Assembly (NCBI RefSeq): GCF_000970045.1
Contig: NZ_CP009505.1
Span: forward strand, 2,170,001 to 2,234,000
Direction: 5' to 3'
From: Methanosarcina sp. MTP4
GTDB taxonomy: Archaea > Halobacteriota > Methanosarcinia > Methanosarcinales > Methanosarcinaceae
Length of the DNA stretch: 64,000 nt
Shown here: piece after piece, positions 1 through 8,057 of the stretch
How the letters are laid out: every line of letters starts with the position of its first letter
Position numbering within the stretch: position 1 is the stretch's first letter
Translations under genes and position numbers: made by a program
The notes under the pieces: model-generated
What the model was told of the DNA's origin: nothing
The model's database searches: none
What the model saw: only the letters and a program-made list of their open reading frames with translations

Positions 1-211
1 TAATATTAATTCTTAATCGGGTTTTTGGGGGGTTTAAGCTCACTTTTCAGAATTGCAGGAAGATTAAGCTCATGATGGCTTGTAGAAAGTTGTGTACTTA
101 CGGGTAAGATTTAAAAAATATAGAAAACTTTTTGTGTAAAAGCTCCAAACTCTTAAAAAAAGAGATTGAAAGTTTTTAAGTTATAAGCTAAGTGTGCAGG
201 GAATTGATCTA
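1..211. other. AT-rich 5' flank, no gene recognised
   Basis: No coding region is visible here. The stretch is AT-rich. A TATA-like run (TTTAAAAAATATAG, about 110-123) lies roughly 90 bases ahead of the Roco start and could be its promoter. No hairpin or repeat stands out. Confidence 0.4.
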
Positions 212-2887
212 ATGGTAAATGAAAGAGTAGTAGAACATATTAAAATGGCTTCTAAAAAGAATCAGTTATCACTTTCTTTATCTGATAGTCAACTTACACA
301 ATTGCCTCCAGAAATTGCAGAACTAAAAAGCCTTAATGAACTTTCCTTGTCACATAATCAACTTACACAATTGTCTCCAGAAATTGCAGAACTAAAAAAT
401 CTTAAGACACTTTATTTATCTGGAAATAAACTGAAACAACTGCCTCCAGAAATTATAAAAATTAAAAATATTACAACACTTCACTTACCTAACAATCAAC
501 TTACACAATTGCCTCCAGAAATTACGGAACTCAAAAGCCTTGAAACACTCTCCTTATCTGGAAATAAAATTACACAGTTGCCTGTAGAAATTGCAGAACT
601 CAAAAATCTTAAAATACTCTCTTTATCGCGTAATCAACTAACACAGTTGCCTATAGAAATTGCAGAACTCAAAAACCTCAAAACATTTTACATATCAAGC
701 AATCAACTAACACAATTACCTATAGAAATTACAGAATTCAAGGACCTTAAAAAACTTGATTTATCTCACAATCTACTAACACAGTTACCTCCAGAAATTT
801 CGAAACTCCAAGACCTAACAATACTTGATTTATCTCACAATCAACTAACACAGTTACCTCCAGAAATTTCGAAACTCAAAAACCTAAAAACACTTGATTT
901 ATCCGGAAATCCATTGGAAATGCCCCCACCAGAAATTGCTTCGAAGGGAATAGAGGCTATTTTCACATATTTGGAGCAAGAAAAAGCTTCTGAACATAAT
1001 GAAGCTAAACTAATATTGGTGGGAAATGGGGACGTTGGGAAAACTTGCCTTGCATACAGATTGGTTCACAATATATTTATGGAAACTGAAATGACCGAGG
1101 GAATCAACGTTTTAAAGTGGAATGTTTCCTCTCCACACTCAGAAAATAATACAATTAAACTCAACATTTGGGATTTTGGGGGCCAAGAGATCTATCATGC
1201 AACTCACCAATTTTTTCTTACAAAACGCTCTGTCTATGTACTTGTATGGAATGCTCGGAGAACCAAAGATTACGACCATATCTACTATTGGTTGCACACA
1301 ATTGAAGCTTTTGGAGAGAAAAGTCCGGTAATATTAGTCATGTCCAAAATGAGAGAAAACGATGATGATCTGAACCTCAGAGATTTGAGATATAAATTTC
1401 CTCAAATTGTAGGTTACTTAAAAGTTGATAGTAGAGATGGAGAAGGAATTCCCAAGTTGGAGGAGAGCATATGCGAAACAGCGTGGGACCTCCCTTTAAT
1501 GAGGGTAAGGTGGGTAAAATCGTGGTATAATGTGAGGAAAAATCTAGAAGATTTAGGTAAAAATTGGATTACCTATGCTGATTTTTGTAAAATTTGTAAT
1601 TCAGAAGGGTTGGACAACAAAAATATTGAAGTATTAGATGGATATCTGCATGATCTAGGTGTAATTCTTCATTTTAAAGAGAATATTGAACTTAAGGATA
1701 TAGTTATTTTGAAACCTGAGTGGGTTACTGGAGCTTTCTATAAAATATTATCCGCGTACTCAGTTCGACGACGTGAAGGCGTCCTATTACACGATGAATT
1801 ATCTCAGATATGGGTACGAAATTTATATCCCTCTGAGATTGATTCTAAACTTTTGAGATTGATGAATAAATTTGAACTTGCTTATGAACTACCTGATGGA
1901 AAAAGCCATCTGGTCGCTGAGCTCTTATCTCCTGAAGCACCTGATTTTATCTGGGGTGATGAAGAAAACCTGCATTTCTATTATTGTTATGACTACTTTT
2001 TACCTCCAGGCATAATAACCCGCTTAATCGTGCGTATGCATCAGGACCTAGAGAAAAAGGAAAATGGTATGCCCCTCTGCTGGAGAGAGGGAGCACTATT
2101 AAAACTCCACGATGCGTGTGCACTTGTGGAGATGAAGCTTGATGAGAAGCAAATCGAAATAAGAATAAAAGGAGACAACAAAAGGAGAGCCCTAGAGATT
2201 ATATGTTACCATCTTGATCATATAAATGCTTCGATAAAAACGATAAAATTCAGTAAAAAAATCCCTTGTAACTGCTCAGAAAGTTGCCCTCAAAGATATT
2301 TTTACGAAGATTTGTTAAAAGCCGAAAAGGCTAACATAAAAACTGTTCAATGCCACAAAAGCTACAAGGAAAGGTCAATTTCATTATTATTAGACGGTTA
2401 CATTAAAAGGGAAGAAAGATGGAAAAAATTTGAAGACTTTTCCGGTAATGGGCCAACTTTTATTATCAGTCCTACTGCATATGCTCATTCAGAAACAAGT
2501 CCAACCATAGCAGTTGAACAAAATACAAGTGTTGATACAGAAGTCAATGTGAACCTAAAGGTGGACTTGCATCTAATTCAAACCGATTTTGACAATCTGA
2601 AAGAAGAAGTTGAGCATTTAGATCCAAAACTTGAAAGGGAATTGGATAAAATTCAGGATAGTTTGGATGAGGTAACTGCTAACTCAGAAAAGGAAAAGTT
2701 AGCCAAACCTCTTAATAAGTTATGTAGGTTCCTGGATAAATTAGACGATGCTAACTCAGAATACCACAAACTCATTTCCGAAACCCAAAAAGGAATGGAG
2801 CTTGCACAGAAACTTGGTAAAGACTATAACAAATGTGCTCAATGGCTTGCGCTACCCCAAATTCCTGATTTATTCCTTGGAAAATGA
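212..2887 (+). CDS. Roco-family protein: leucine-rich repeats, Roc GTPase, COR domain
   Basis: This is a cytoplasmic Ras-like GTPase of the Roco (LRRK-like) family. Roughly ten 23-residue leucine-rich repeats (consensus LTQLPPEIAELKNLKTL) fill residues 20-245. The Roc domain follows, with Walker A GNGDVGKT at 271-278 and the switch II motif DFGGQE from D321. The usual N/TKxD base-specificity motif is replaced by VMSKMREND. A COR-like dimerisation region follows, and the C-terminus (about 790-880) is a predicted coiled coil; there is no kinase domain. ATG at 212 is preferred over the GTG at 194 because AGGG lies 10 bases upstream. The gene stands alone. In prokaryotic Roco proteins the COR domain dimerises and controls the GTPase cycle; the partner here is unknown. 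The near-identical repeats suggest recent expansion. Confidence 0.92.
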   Translation: MVNERVVEHIKMASKKNQLSLSLSDSQLTQLPPEIAELKSLNELSLSHNQLTQLSPEIAELKNLKTLYLSGNKLKQLPPEIIKIKNITTLHLPNNQLTQLPPEITELKSLETLSLSGNKITQLPVEIAELKNLKILSLSRNQLTQLPIEIAELKNLKTFYISSNQLTQLPIEITEFKDLKKLDLSHNLLTQLPPEISKLQDLTILDLSHNQLTQLPPEISKLKNLKTLDLSGNPLEMPPPEIASKGIEAIFTYLEQEKASEHNEAKLILVGNGDVGKTCLAYRLVHNIFMETEMTEGINVLKWNVSSPHSENNTIKLNIWDFGGQEIYHATHQFFLTKRSVYVLVWNARRTKDYDHIYYWLHTIEAFGEKSPVILVMSKMRENDDDLNLRDLRYKFPQIVGYLKVDSRDGEGIPKLEESICETAWDLPLMRVRWVKSWYNVRKNLEDLGKNWITYADFCKICNSEGLDNKNIEVLDGYLHDLGVILHFKENIELKDIVILKPEWVTGAFYKILSAYSVRRREGVLLHDELSQIWVRNLYPSEIDSKLLRLMNKFELAYELPDGKSHLVAELLSPEAPDFIWGDEENLHFYYCYDYFLPPGIITRLIVRMHQDLEKKENGMPLCWREGALLKLHDACALVEMKLDEKQIEIRIKGDNKRRALEIICYHLDHINASIKTIKFSKKIPCNCSESCPQRYFYEDLLKAEKANIKTVQCHKSYKERSISLLLDGYIKREERWKKFEDFSGNGPTFIISPTAYAHSETSPTIAVEQNTSVDTEVNVNLKVDLHLIQTDFDNLKEEVEHLDPKLERELDKIQDSLDEVTANSEKEKLAKPLNKLCRFLDKLDDANSEYHKLISETQKGMELAQKLGKDYNKCAQWLALPQIPDLFLGK

Positions 2888-3155
2888 TTTGTTGACGCTT
2901 TCACATCCTGTTCAGCCTCCAAGTCTGCACCCCCAATATTTTCAATAATGTTTTAAATGTGAGGCTGAGTCAATTAAACTTCTTCTCTTTTTTATGTGTT
3001 TTCTTGAAAAAGCCGGTCTCGCAGGCTCGACCGGTGAGAGCCCGGGGTTCCAATAAACACCACAAAACCTGTTGACAGGCTATCTTTGGCAGGCTACCTG
3101 ATTGAAGCGTCATGTTCGAAAATCTTTATAAATTTGAGGCTGTAATAAAAAAGGC
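2888..3155. other. Spacer with one hairpin-family element and an ade promoter
   Basis: No gene is seen. The spacer holds a short member of the dispersed hairpin family (3003-3055). A TATA-like box (CTTTATAAATT, about 3123-3133) lies about 25 bases before the ade start, so the ade transcript may be nearly leaderless. Confidence 0.45.
3003..3055 (+). repeat. Dispersed hairpin-family element, short copy
   Basis: Stem CCGGTC (3013-3018) pairs with GACCGG (3029-3034), followed at once by TGAGAGCCC. This is the same hairpin-plus-box arrangement as the longer copies near 26.3, 30.0 and 44.5 kb. The 3' part of the long copies is not recognisable here. Confidence 0.5.
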
Positions 3156-4799
3156 ATGAAAACCTTCCAGGGAATCATTGTTGACATTATCGGCAAACGG
3201 CAGTTCAAAGGCGAAATGGCCGTTGAAGACGGGAAAGTCCTGCGCGTGGAAGAAAAGGATCATGACATTGAGCAGTATATCCTCCCCGGGCTGGTCGATG
3301 CGCATGTGCACATCGAAAGTTCCATGACCGTGCCTTCGGTTTTTGCGCGGATGGCTGTTGCCCGGGGAACGGTTGCGGTGGTTAGCGACCCCCACGAGAT
3401 TGCAAACGTGATGGGGGTTGAAGGGATCGATTACATGATAGAGGATGCCCGAAAAACCCCCCTGAAAGTCTTTTTCGGGGTGCCGTCCTGCGTACCTGCC
3501 ACACCTTTCGAGTCTGCAGGGGCTGTCCTGGACCCGGAGGCTGTGGACAGGCTGCTTGCAAGGGACGACCTGCACTACCTTTCCGAGATGATGAACTTTC
3601 CCGGGGTAATCAATGGGTTTCCCGACGTGCTTGCCAAACTGGAATCGGCAAAGAAGTACGGCAAACTCATAGACGGGCACGCTCCGGGGCTGACGGGAGC
3701 CGACCTGGAAAAATATGTGGGAGCAGGCATTTCCACGGACCACGAATGTTTCACTTACGAAGAGGCGGTCGAAAAAATCAAGCTCGGCATGAAAGTGCTG
3801 ATCCGGGAAGGGAGTTCGGCCAGGAACTTCGAAGCCCTGTACAGGCTGATCGACGAGTATCCCGAATCGGTCATGCTCTGCACCGACGATTCCCACCCTG
3901 ACACCCTGATTTACGAAGGGCACATCGATAAGCTGGTCAGGCGCGGGCAGGAGAAGGGGCTCGACATCTACAAGCTGCTCCGGGCAGCGGTACTGAACCC
4001 TGTGGAGCATTACGGGCTTAACGTCGGGATGCTCCGGGAAGGCGACCCTGCAGATTTCATTATTGTGGATGACCTTGAAGCGTTCAACGTGCTGAGTACC
4101 TGGATTGACGGGGGATGTGTTTACGAGGACGGGAAGGTCCTTTTCCCGGCAAGCGAGAGCCCTGCAAAAAATGTCTTTAACAGGAGCAAAATAACGGCTG
4201 AGGACGTTAAACTGCCTCTGCAGCCAGGGGAAGAGAACAGGAAAATCAGGGTGATCGTTGCCGAAGACGGGGAGCTTGTAACAGGGCAGGAACTTGCCTT
4301 TCCGAAGGTGGAAAACGGCAGCCTTGTTTCGGACCCTGAACGGGATATCCTGAAGATGGTAGTCCTGAGCAGGTACGGGGACGACCCTGCACAGGTCGGT
4401 TTCATAAAGAATATAGGCCTGAAAAAGGGAGCCATAGCAAGCAGCATCGCCCACGACAGCCACAACATCATTGCGGTGGGAGCAACTGACGGGGACATAG
4501 TTACAGCCGTTAACAGGCTGGTTGAAAACAAAGGCGGAATAGTCGTGGGAAGCGAAGAGAAACTCCTGGATCTCCCGCTGGAAGTTGCAGGCCTGATGAG
4601 TACCCGGGACGGAGAAGAAGTGGCAGCAAAATACCAGCTGCTGAATGCCGAAGCCCAGAAGCTCGGCACCTCGCTGAAGTCGCCCTTCATGACCCTCTCA
4701 TTCATGTCCCTGCTGGTGATTCCCGAACTTAAACTGGGCGACAAAGGGTTGTTCGATGTGACAAAATTCGAATTCGTCGACCTCTTTGTGAAAGAATGA
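3156..4799 (+). CDS. ade: Adenine deaminase
   Basis: It deaminates adenine to hypoxanthine plus ammonia in cytoplasmic purine salvage. The protein is a 547-residue amidohydrolase, the usual length for the Ade family. Metal-binding motif DAHVHIESS has its histidines at 50 and 52. SDPHEIANVMG (H80), GHAPGLTG and the STDHE motif follow in the family order. The C-terminal part (about 340-547) matches the adenine deaminase-specific domain. ATG at 3156 directly follows an A-rich run with only a weak Shine-Dalgarno, consistent with the close TATA box. The gene appears monocistronic. Its 3' end runs into degenerate AGTAAG/GAATGA repeats and then an inverted-repeat element. Confidence 0.95.
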   Translation: MKTFQGIIVDIIGKRQFKGEMAVEDGKVLRVEEKDHDIEQYILPGLVDAHVHIESSMTVPSVFARMAVARGTVAVVSDPHEIANVMGVEGIDYMIEDARKTPLKVFFGVPSCVPATPFESAGAVLDPEAVDRLLARDDLHYLSEMMNFPGVINGFPDVLAKLESAKKYGKLIDGHAPGLTGADLEKYVGAGISTDHECFTYEEAVEKIKLGMKVLIREGSSARNFEALYRLIDEYPESVMLCTDDSHPDTLIYEGHIDKLVRRGQEKGLDIYKLLRAAVLNPVEHYGLNVGMLREGDPADFIIVDDLEAFNVLSTWIDGGCVYEDGKVLFPASESPAKNVFNRSKITAEDVKLPLQPGEENRKIRVIVAEDGELVTGQELAFPKVENGSLVSDPERDILKMVVLSRYGDDPAQVGFIKNIGLKKGAIASSIAHDSHNIIAVGATDGDIVTAVNRLVENKGGIVVGSEEKLLDLPLEVAGLMSTRDGEEVAAKYQLLNAEAQKLGTSLKSPFMTLSFMSLLVIPELKLGDKGLFDVTKFEFVDLFVKE

Positions 4800-4844
4800 G
4801 TAAAGGAATGAATAAGCAAGTTAGTAAGAGAAATAGTAAGAGAA

Positions 4845-5031
4845 ATATAGTCAAGTATCCAAATTCCTTCACCAATCTCAAGTAAAAGTTTAACCACCGA
4901 AAGCACGGAAAACACGGAATTACAGGTGAAGAAATCACTATCATAAAGGAAATAGGGGCACAATCCTTCCGTGCTTTCCGTGTCTTCCGTGGTTATAAAG
5001 TAAGTGTAAATATTTATGTCCGGGACTATAG
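4845..5031 (+). repeat. MITE-like inverted-repeat element, copy 1 of 3
   Basis: The ends carry ATAGTC on the left and GACTATAG on the right. Inside, an A-rich arm with repeated AAGCACGGA units (from about 4905) is answered by CCGTGCTTTCCGTGTCTTCC (about 4967-4986) on the other side, so the element can fold into one long hairpin. It shares its full length with copies at 7741-7902 and 30104-30283, all in the same orientation. It carries an extra stretch of about 20 bases in the centre compared with copy 2. It codes for nothing. Confidence 0.75.
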
Positions 5032-5126
5032 AAAGAGAATGACAGACATCAATCCTGCTATTAACGTACTTTTGGGATTATCCGGGTTTTTCCGGATTCC
5101 CGAACTCCATTTAATTCATTTAATAC

Positions 5127-5708
5127 TTAAGGTTCACTCAGATCCTTTTCGACAACTCCGGATACGTCAACATTCGATGCTGTCTGGAGCAGCATGTACT
5201 TTTTGCTAACGGAAGCTGTCTTTCTTGCCGCGGTCTCCATTGCAAGCATTATGATTTTTACCGCAAGCTGAAGGTTTCCTTTTTTCCAGTTATCCTTGAA
5301 ACATTTGTTTGCTATTGCTTTTGTCGTGTCGTTTCCAAAGGCTATGAAGTTGCTGCCTTTTCCCTGTGCGGTCACCCTGATTTCCGAACCCTCGATTTCG
5401 GCAATAGCGTAATTTCCTGCCGAAACGTAGAGCCTCCTTTTGCGGACAACGCCTCCTTCGACTGAAGAGACTTCTCCAACCAGAACCCCGTCCCGTTCCT
5501 CGAGTTTGTTCTTGTCGTCCCTGACCGTTATTTTGACTCCGAGCTCTTCAGCTTTTTTCTCCAGCTCAGCGTCCGAAACGATTGCGCCGCTATATAGATC
5601 TTTTTCGAGCTTTTCCCGGTTTTCTTTCTCCCCCTCAAACGTTATTTCCCGCATGTCCCCGGCCATTACAGCGCCGTTTTTTCCGATGAAAGCGATTACA
5701 AGGCTCAT
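5127..5708 (-). CDS. DUF2121-like (COG4079) proteasome-like protein of methanogens
   Basis: This 193-residue soluble protein begins MSLVIAFIGKNGAVMAGDMR, closely resembling the methanogen-specific DUF2121 family as I recall it. GAVMAGDMREITF recalls the early strand-turn-strand of proteasome-type Ntn hydrolases, and LQLAVKIIMLAMETAA resembles their helices. The typical N-terminal catalytic Thr, Ser or Cys is not obvious, so peptidase activity is doubtful. A charged stretch at about 25-75 (many E and K) may be a helical insert. The gene stands alone and faces ade convergently. The family assignment is from memory of the motif, not from a search; the molecular function is unknown. Confidence 0.6.
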   Translation of the reverse strand: MSLVIAFIGKNGAVMAGDMREITFEGEKENREKLEKDLYSGAIVSDAELEKKAEELGVKITVRDDKNKLEERDGVLVGEVSSVEGGVVRKRRLYVSAGNYAIAEIEGSEIRVTAQGKGSNFIAFGNDTTKAIANKCFKDNWKKGNLQLAVKIIMLAMETAARKTASVSKKYMLLQTASNVDVSGVVEKDLSEP

Positions 5709-5929
5709 TTACCGAATCTTCCTTGGGTTTTTTATGCAAATACGGAAATTCCCATATTTAGTGCTATCCTTATTGGAGTAGTTTCTTTTTGAATTAAATA
5801 CAATTCGAAAGGATTCTAAATGATTTGAAATGGAGAAACTGAAGACATCTGACTGAGATTTATACCCAATTTAAGAAAGAAACGGCATCAATAACAGCCA
5901 TTAATAGTGATTCCCGGGTGTTATCCTCC

Positions 5930-5968
5930 GGAAACCGGAATTATTCCGGTTTAAAAACAAAAATACAT
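5930..5968 (-). terminator. Palindrome downstream of the ABC-2 permease gene
   Basis: AACCGGAAT and ATTCCGGTT form a near-perfect palindrome (about 5934-5952) just after the permease stop on the minus strand. It is a plausible transcript end or 3' stabilising hairpin. No long T run follows. Confidence 0.4.
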
Positions 5969-6733
5969 TTATATCATCTCTGCCCTCCGGAAGAAATAAA
6001 CACTGGCGCAGACCATCAGGACCGACAGTGTTAAAAGAATACATACGTCCAGAAGAATTGAGAATTCACAATGACCAATCAATACCCCCCGCAAAGCATC
6101 CACACCGTATGTCAGCGGATCAAAATAAGACAGAATCCTTATCGGGGCAGGCAAATTTGAAACCGGAAATAAAGCTCCGGATAAGAGAAAGAGGGGAAAT
6201 GCAATAAAATTAATAATTGTGCTAAACCCGTGAAAATCCTTTAGTACGGATGACAAAATCAATCCTATATTTATAAAGGTTATCGATATAAGAACCATTA
6301 TCACGACAGAGGACAGGATCGCAGAAATAAAAGGCAGCCTAAAACCAAGTAATACCGACATCATCATAATAATAAGGGCCTGAAGGATTGATGTGGTCGC
6401 ACTTCCGGAGATCATCCCGAGAACAATAGAAACCCTGCTTGCAGGAGTCACCATAACCTCTTTTAAAAATCCGAACTGCTTGTCCATTATGACACTCATA
6501 CCTGCATAAGCAGCCGTAAAAAGAAGAGTCATCCCGATAATACCCGGCACCAGATACTGAAAATATCCTATAGATTCAGGCAGCCCCGGAAATTCAACTT
6601 TTCTAAAGCCCATACCCTGAAAGATCAGCATAAAAGCCGGCATGGCAATAGCGCCCACTACCCTTGATTTTGCCCTGAAATACTTTATCATCTCACGCCG
6701 CCAGAGAACATATACGACTTTTCCCTGAATCAT
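5969..6733 (-). CDS. ABC-2 type exporter permease
   Basis: This 254-residue integral membrane protein has about six hydrophobic helices and the ABC-2 layout of DrrB-like exporters. The conserved segment LLSGALFPVSNLPAPIR, followed by SYFDPLTYGVDALRG at about 190-220, is the classical ABC-2 signature. It should form the pore for the ATPase encoded just upstream, and the two genes overlap by four bases (ATGA), which implies translational coupling. The substrate cannot be told from sequence; drugs, lipids or polysaccharide are typical for the family. Confidence 0.9.
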   Translation of the reverse strand: MIQGKVVYVLWRREMIKYFRAKSRVVGAIAMPAFMLIFQGMGFRKVEFPGLPESIGYFQYLVPGIIGMTLLFTAAYAGMSVIMDKQFGFLKEVMVTPASRVSIVLGMISGSATTSILQALIIMMMSVLLGFRLPFISAILSSVVIMVLISITFINIGLILSSVLKDFHGFSTIINFIAFPLFLLSGALFPVSNLPAPIRILSYFDPLTYGVDALRGVLIGHCEFSILLDVCILLTLSVLMVCASVYFFRRAEMI

Positions 6734-7722
6734 CGGAGCATCCTCCTTCTCATCCGGTCCCGCCTGGCTGACTGCCTGCTGCCTTCCTGCTCTCGTATTA
6801 TCGAACCTGTCAGGCGGATAAAAACATCTTCAAGACTTGGTTTGCTGAAATTTATCGAACTGATCCCGATACCCAGATTGCCGGCAGTCTGAAAAATATC
6901 AGGGATATTTTTCTCATAATCCGAGATAATAACATCAAGCATTTCTCCGTTCTGAACAATTTCCCTTACCCATTCTTTCTCCCCAAGGGCAGTAGCAATG
7001 AGATCTCCCCTCCCCTCAATAGCCAAGCTGACACAATCTCCCCGAAGACAGTTCTTCAGACCTGACGGAGTATCGAGTGCAATAATCTTCCCGTGATCAA
7101 TTATCGCAATGCGGTCACAGAGGTAATCAGCCTCTTCCATATAGTGGGTAGTAAGGATGACAGATGTCCCATAATTTTTGTTCAGGTTTCTGATATGGTC
7201 CCAGATTGATCTCCTGGTCTGGGCATCAAGCCCGAGAGTAGGCTCGTCCAGAAACAGAACCTTCGGATAATGAATAAGCCCCCTTGCAATTTCAAGCCGC
7301 CTCTTCATCCCGCCCGAATAATTTTCAACAAGAATGTCGGCTTTATCAGCCAGACCCACAACATCAAGCACTTCCCGGATTCTTTTTTTCCTCTCCTCCG
7401 AACCGATGCTGTACATCATGGCATGAAATTCGAGATTTTCCCTCCCGGTAAGCCCTATATCAAGCGAAGGGTCCTGAAATATTATTCCGATATTATTCCT
7501 TACCTCACCAGGATCTCTTCTAAGATCATATCCTGCGATTTCAGCATCACCTGCCGTAGGAAGAAGAAGAGTAGTCAGCATATTGAGAATAGTTGTCTTT
7601 CCCGCACCATTAGGGCCTAAAAGCCCGAAAAGTTCTCCGGGCTCAACCGAAAATGAGACACTGTCCACAGCAGTAAATTCCCCGAATTTTTTTGTCAGCT
7701 CTTTAATTATTATTGCACTCAT
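6730..7722 (-). CDS. ABC exporter ATPase, DrrA-like
   Basis: This 330-residue ATPase drives the ABC-2 permease encoded downstream. Walker A GPNGAGKT is at 36-43, the ABC signature is YSGGMKRRLEIARGL, and Walker B is VLFLDEPTLGLD, followed by TTHYMEEA. The extra C-terminal domain of about 90 residues is typical of DrrA/CcmA-like exporters. The reading frame stays open upstream to 7836, but that extension lies inside a MITE-like element, so ATG at 7722 (MSAIIIKELT) is the start. The element now forms the upstream region and may have changed the promoter. Confidence 0.92.
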   Translation of the reverse strand: MSAIIIKELTKKFGEFTAVDSVSFSVEPGELFGLLGPNGAGKTTILNMLTTLLLPTAGDAEIAGYDLRRDPGEVRNNIGIIFQDPSLDIGLTGRENLEFHAMMYSIGSEERKKRIREVLDVVGLADKADILVENYSGGMKRRLEIARGLIHYPKVLFLDEPTLGLDAQTRRSIWDHIRNLNKNYGTSVILTTHYMEEADYLCDRIAIIDHGKIIALDTPSGLKNCLRGDCVSLAIEGRGDLIATALGEKEWVREIVQNGEMLDVIISDYEKNIPDIFQTAGNLGIGISSINFSKPSLEDVFIRLTGSIIREQEGSRQSARRDRMRRRMLR

Positions 7723-7740
7723 ATTAAACAGAACCTTCAA

Positions 7741-7902
7741 ACTATAGTCAATGACCCAAATTCCTTCACCAATCTCAAGTGAAAATTTAACCACAGAAAG
7801 CACGGAAAACACGGAATAAAGGAAATAGAGGCACATACCTTCCGTGTTTTCTGTGTCTTCCGTGGTTATATATAAGTGTAAATATTTACGTTCAGAACTA
7901 TA
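7741..7902 (+). repeat. MITE-like inverted-repeat element, copy 2 of 3
   Basis: The boundaries are ACTATAGTC at 7741 and GAACTATA at about 7895-7902. The central arms (AAAGCACGGAAAACACGG and CCGTGTTTTCTGTGTCTTCC) make a long imperfect hairpin. It sits directly ahead of the ABC exporter operon. The flanks share CCTTCAAACT, so it may have inserted into a small tandem repeat. Confidence 0.75.
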
Positions 7903-7952
7903 AACAAACCTTCAAACTAAACAAACCTTCAAACTAAACAAACCTTCAAACC
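7902..7952 (+). repeat. 17-bp tandem repeat, 3 units
   Basis: The unit AAACAAACCTTCAAACT occurs three times head to tail, with the last base diverging. It lies at the right edge of the MITE-like element; part of the unit is also present on the left edge. Confidence 0.85.
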
Positions 7953-8057
7953 GAGCTTTTTGAACAATTTTAAGAAATTCATCTTTCAAAATTCACCTTC
8001 CATTGACAAAAATAAACAGTGCAAGTTTATATATTATATAAATAAGATTGGTTTTGC

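Noticed and set aside
3126-4463. Long minus-strand frame of 445 codons
   Set aside because: It lies opposite the adenine deaminase gene, whose motifs are unmistakable; the reverse frame has no family resemblance and is a by-product of GC-rich codon use.
4121-4963. Minus-strand frame of 280 codons
   Set aside because: It is antisense to ade and runs out of the MITE-like element; Ser-rich composition typical of a shadow frame.
7723-7836. N-terminal extension of the DrrA-like ATPase
   Set aside because: The extra 38 codons are MITE-like element sequence; the family start is at 7722.
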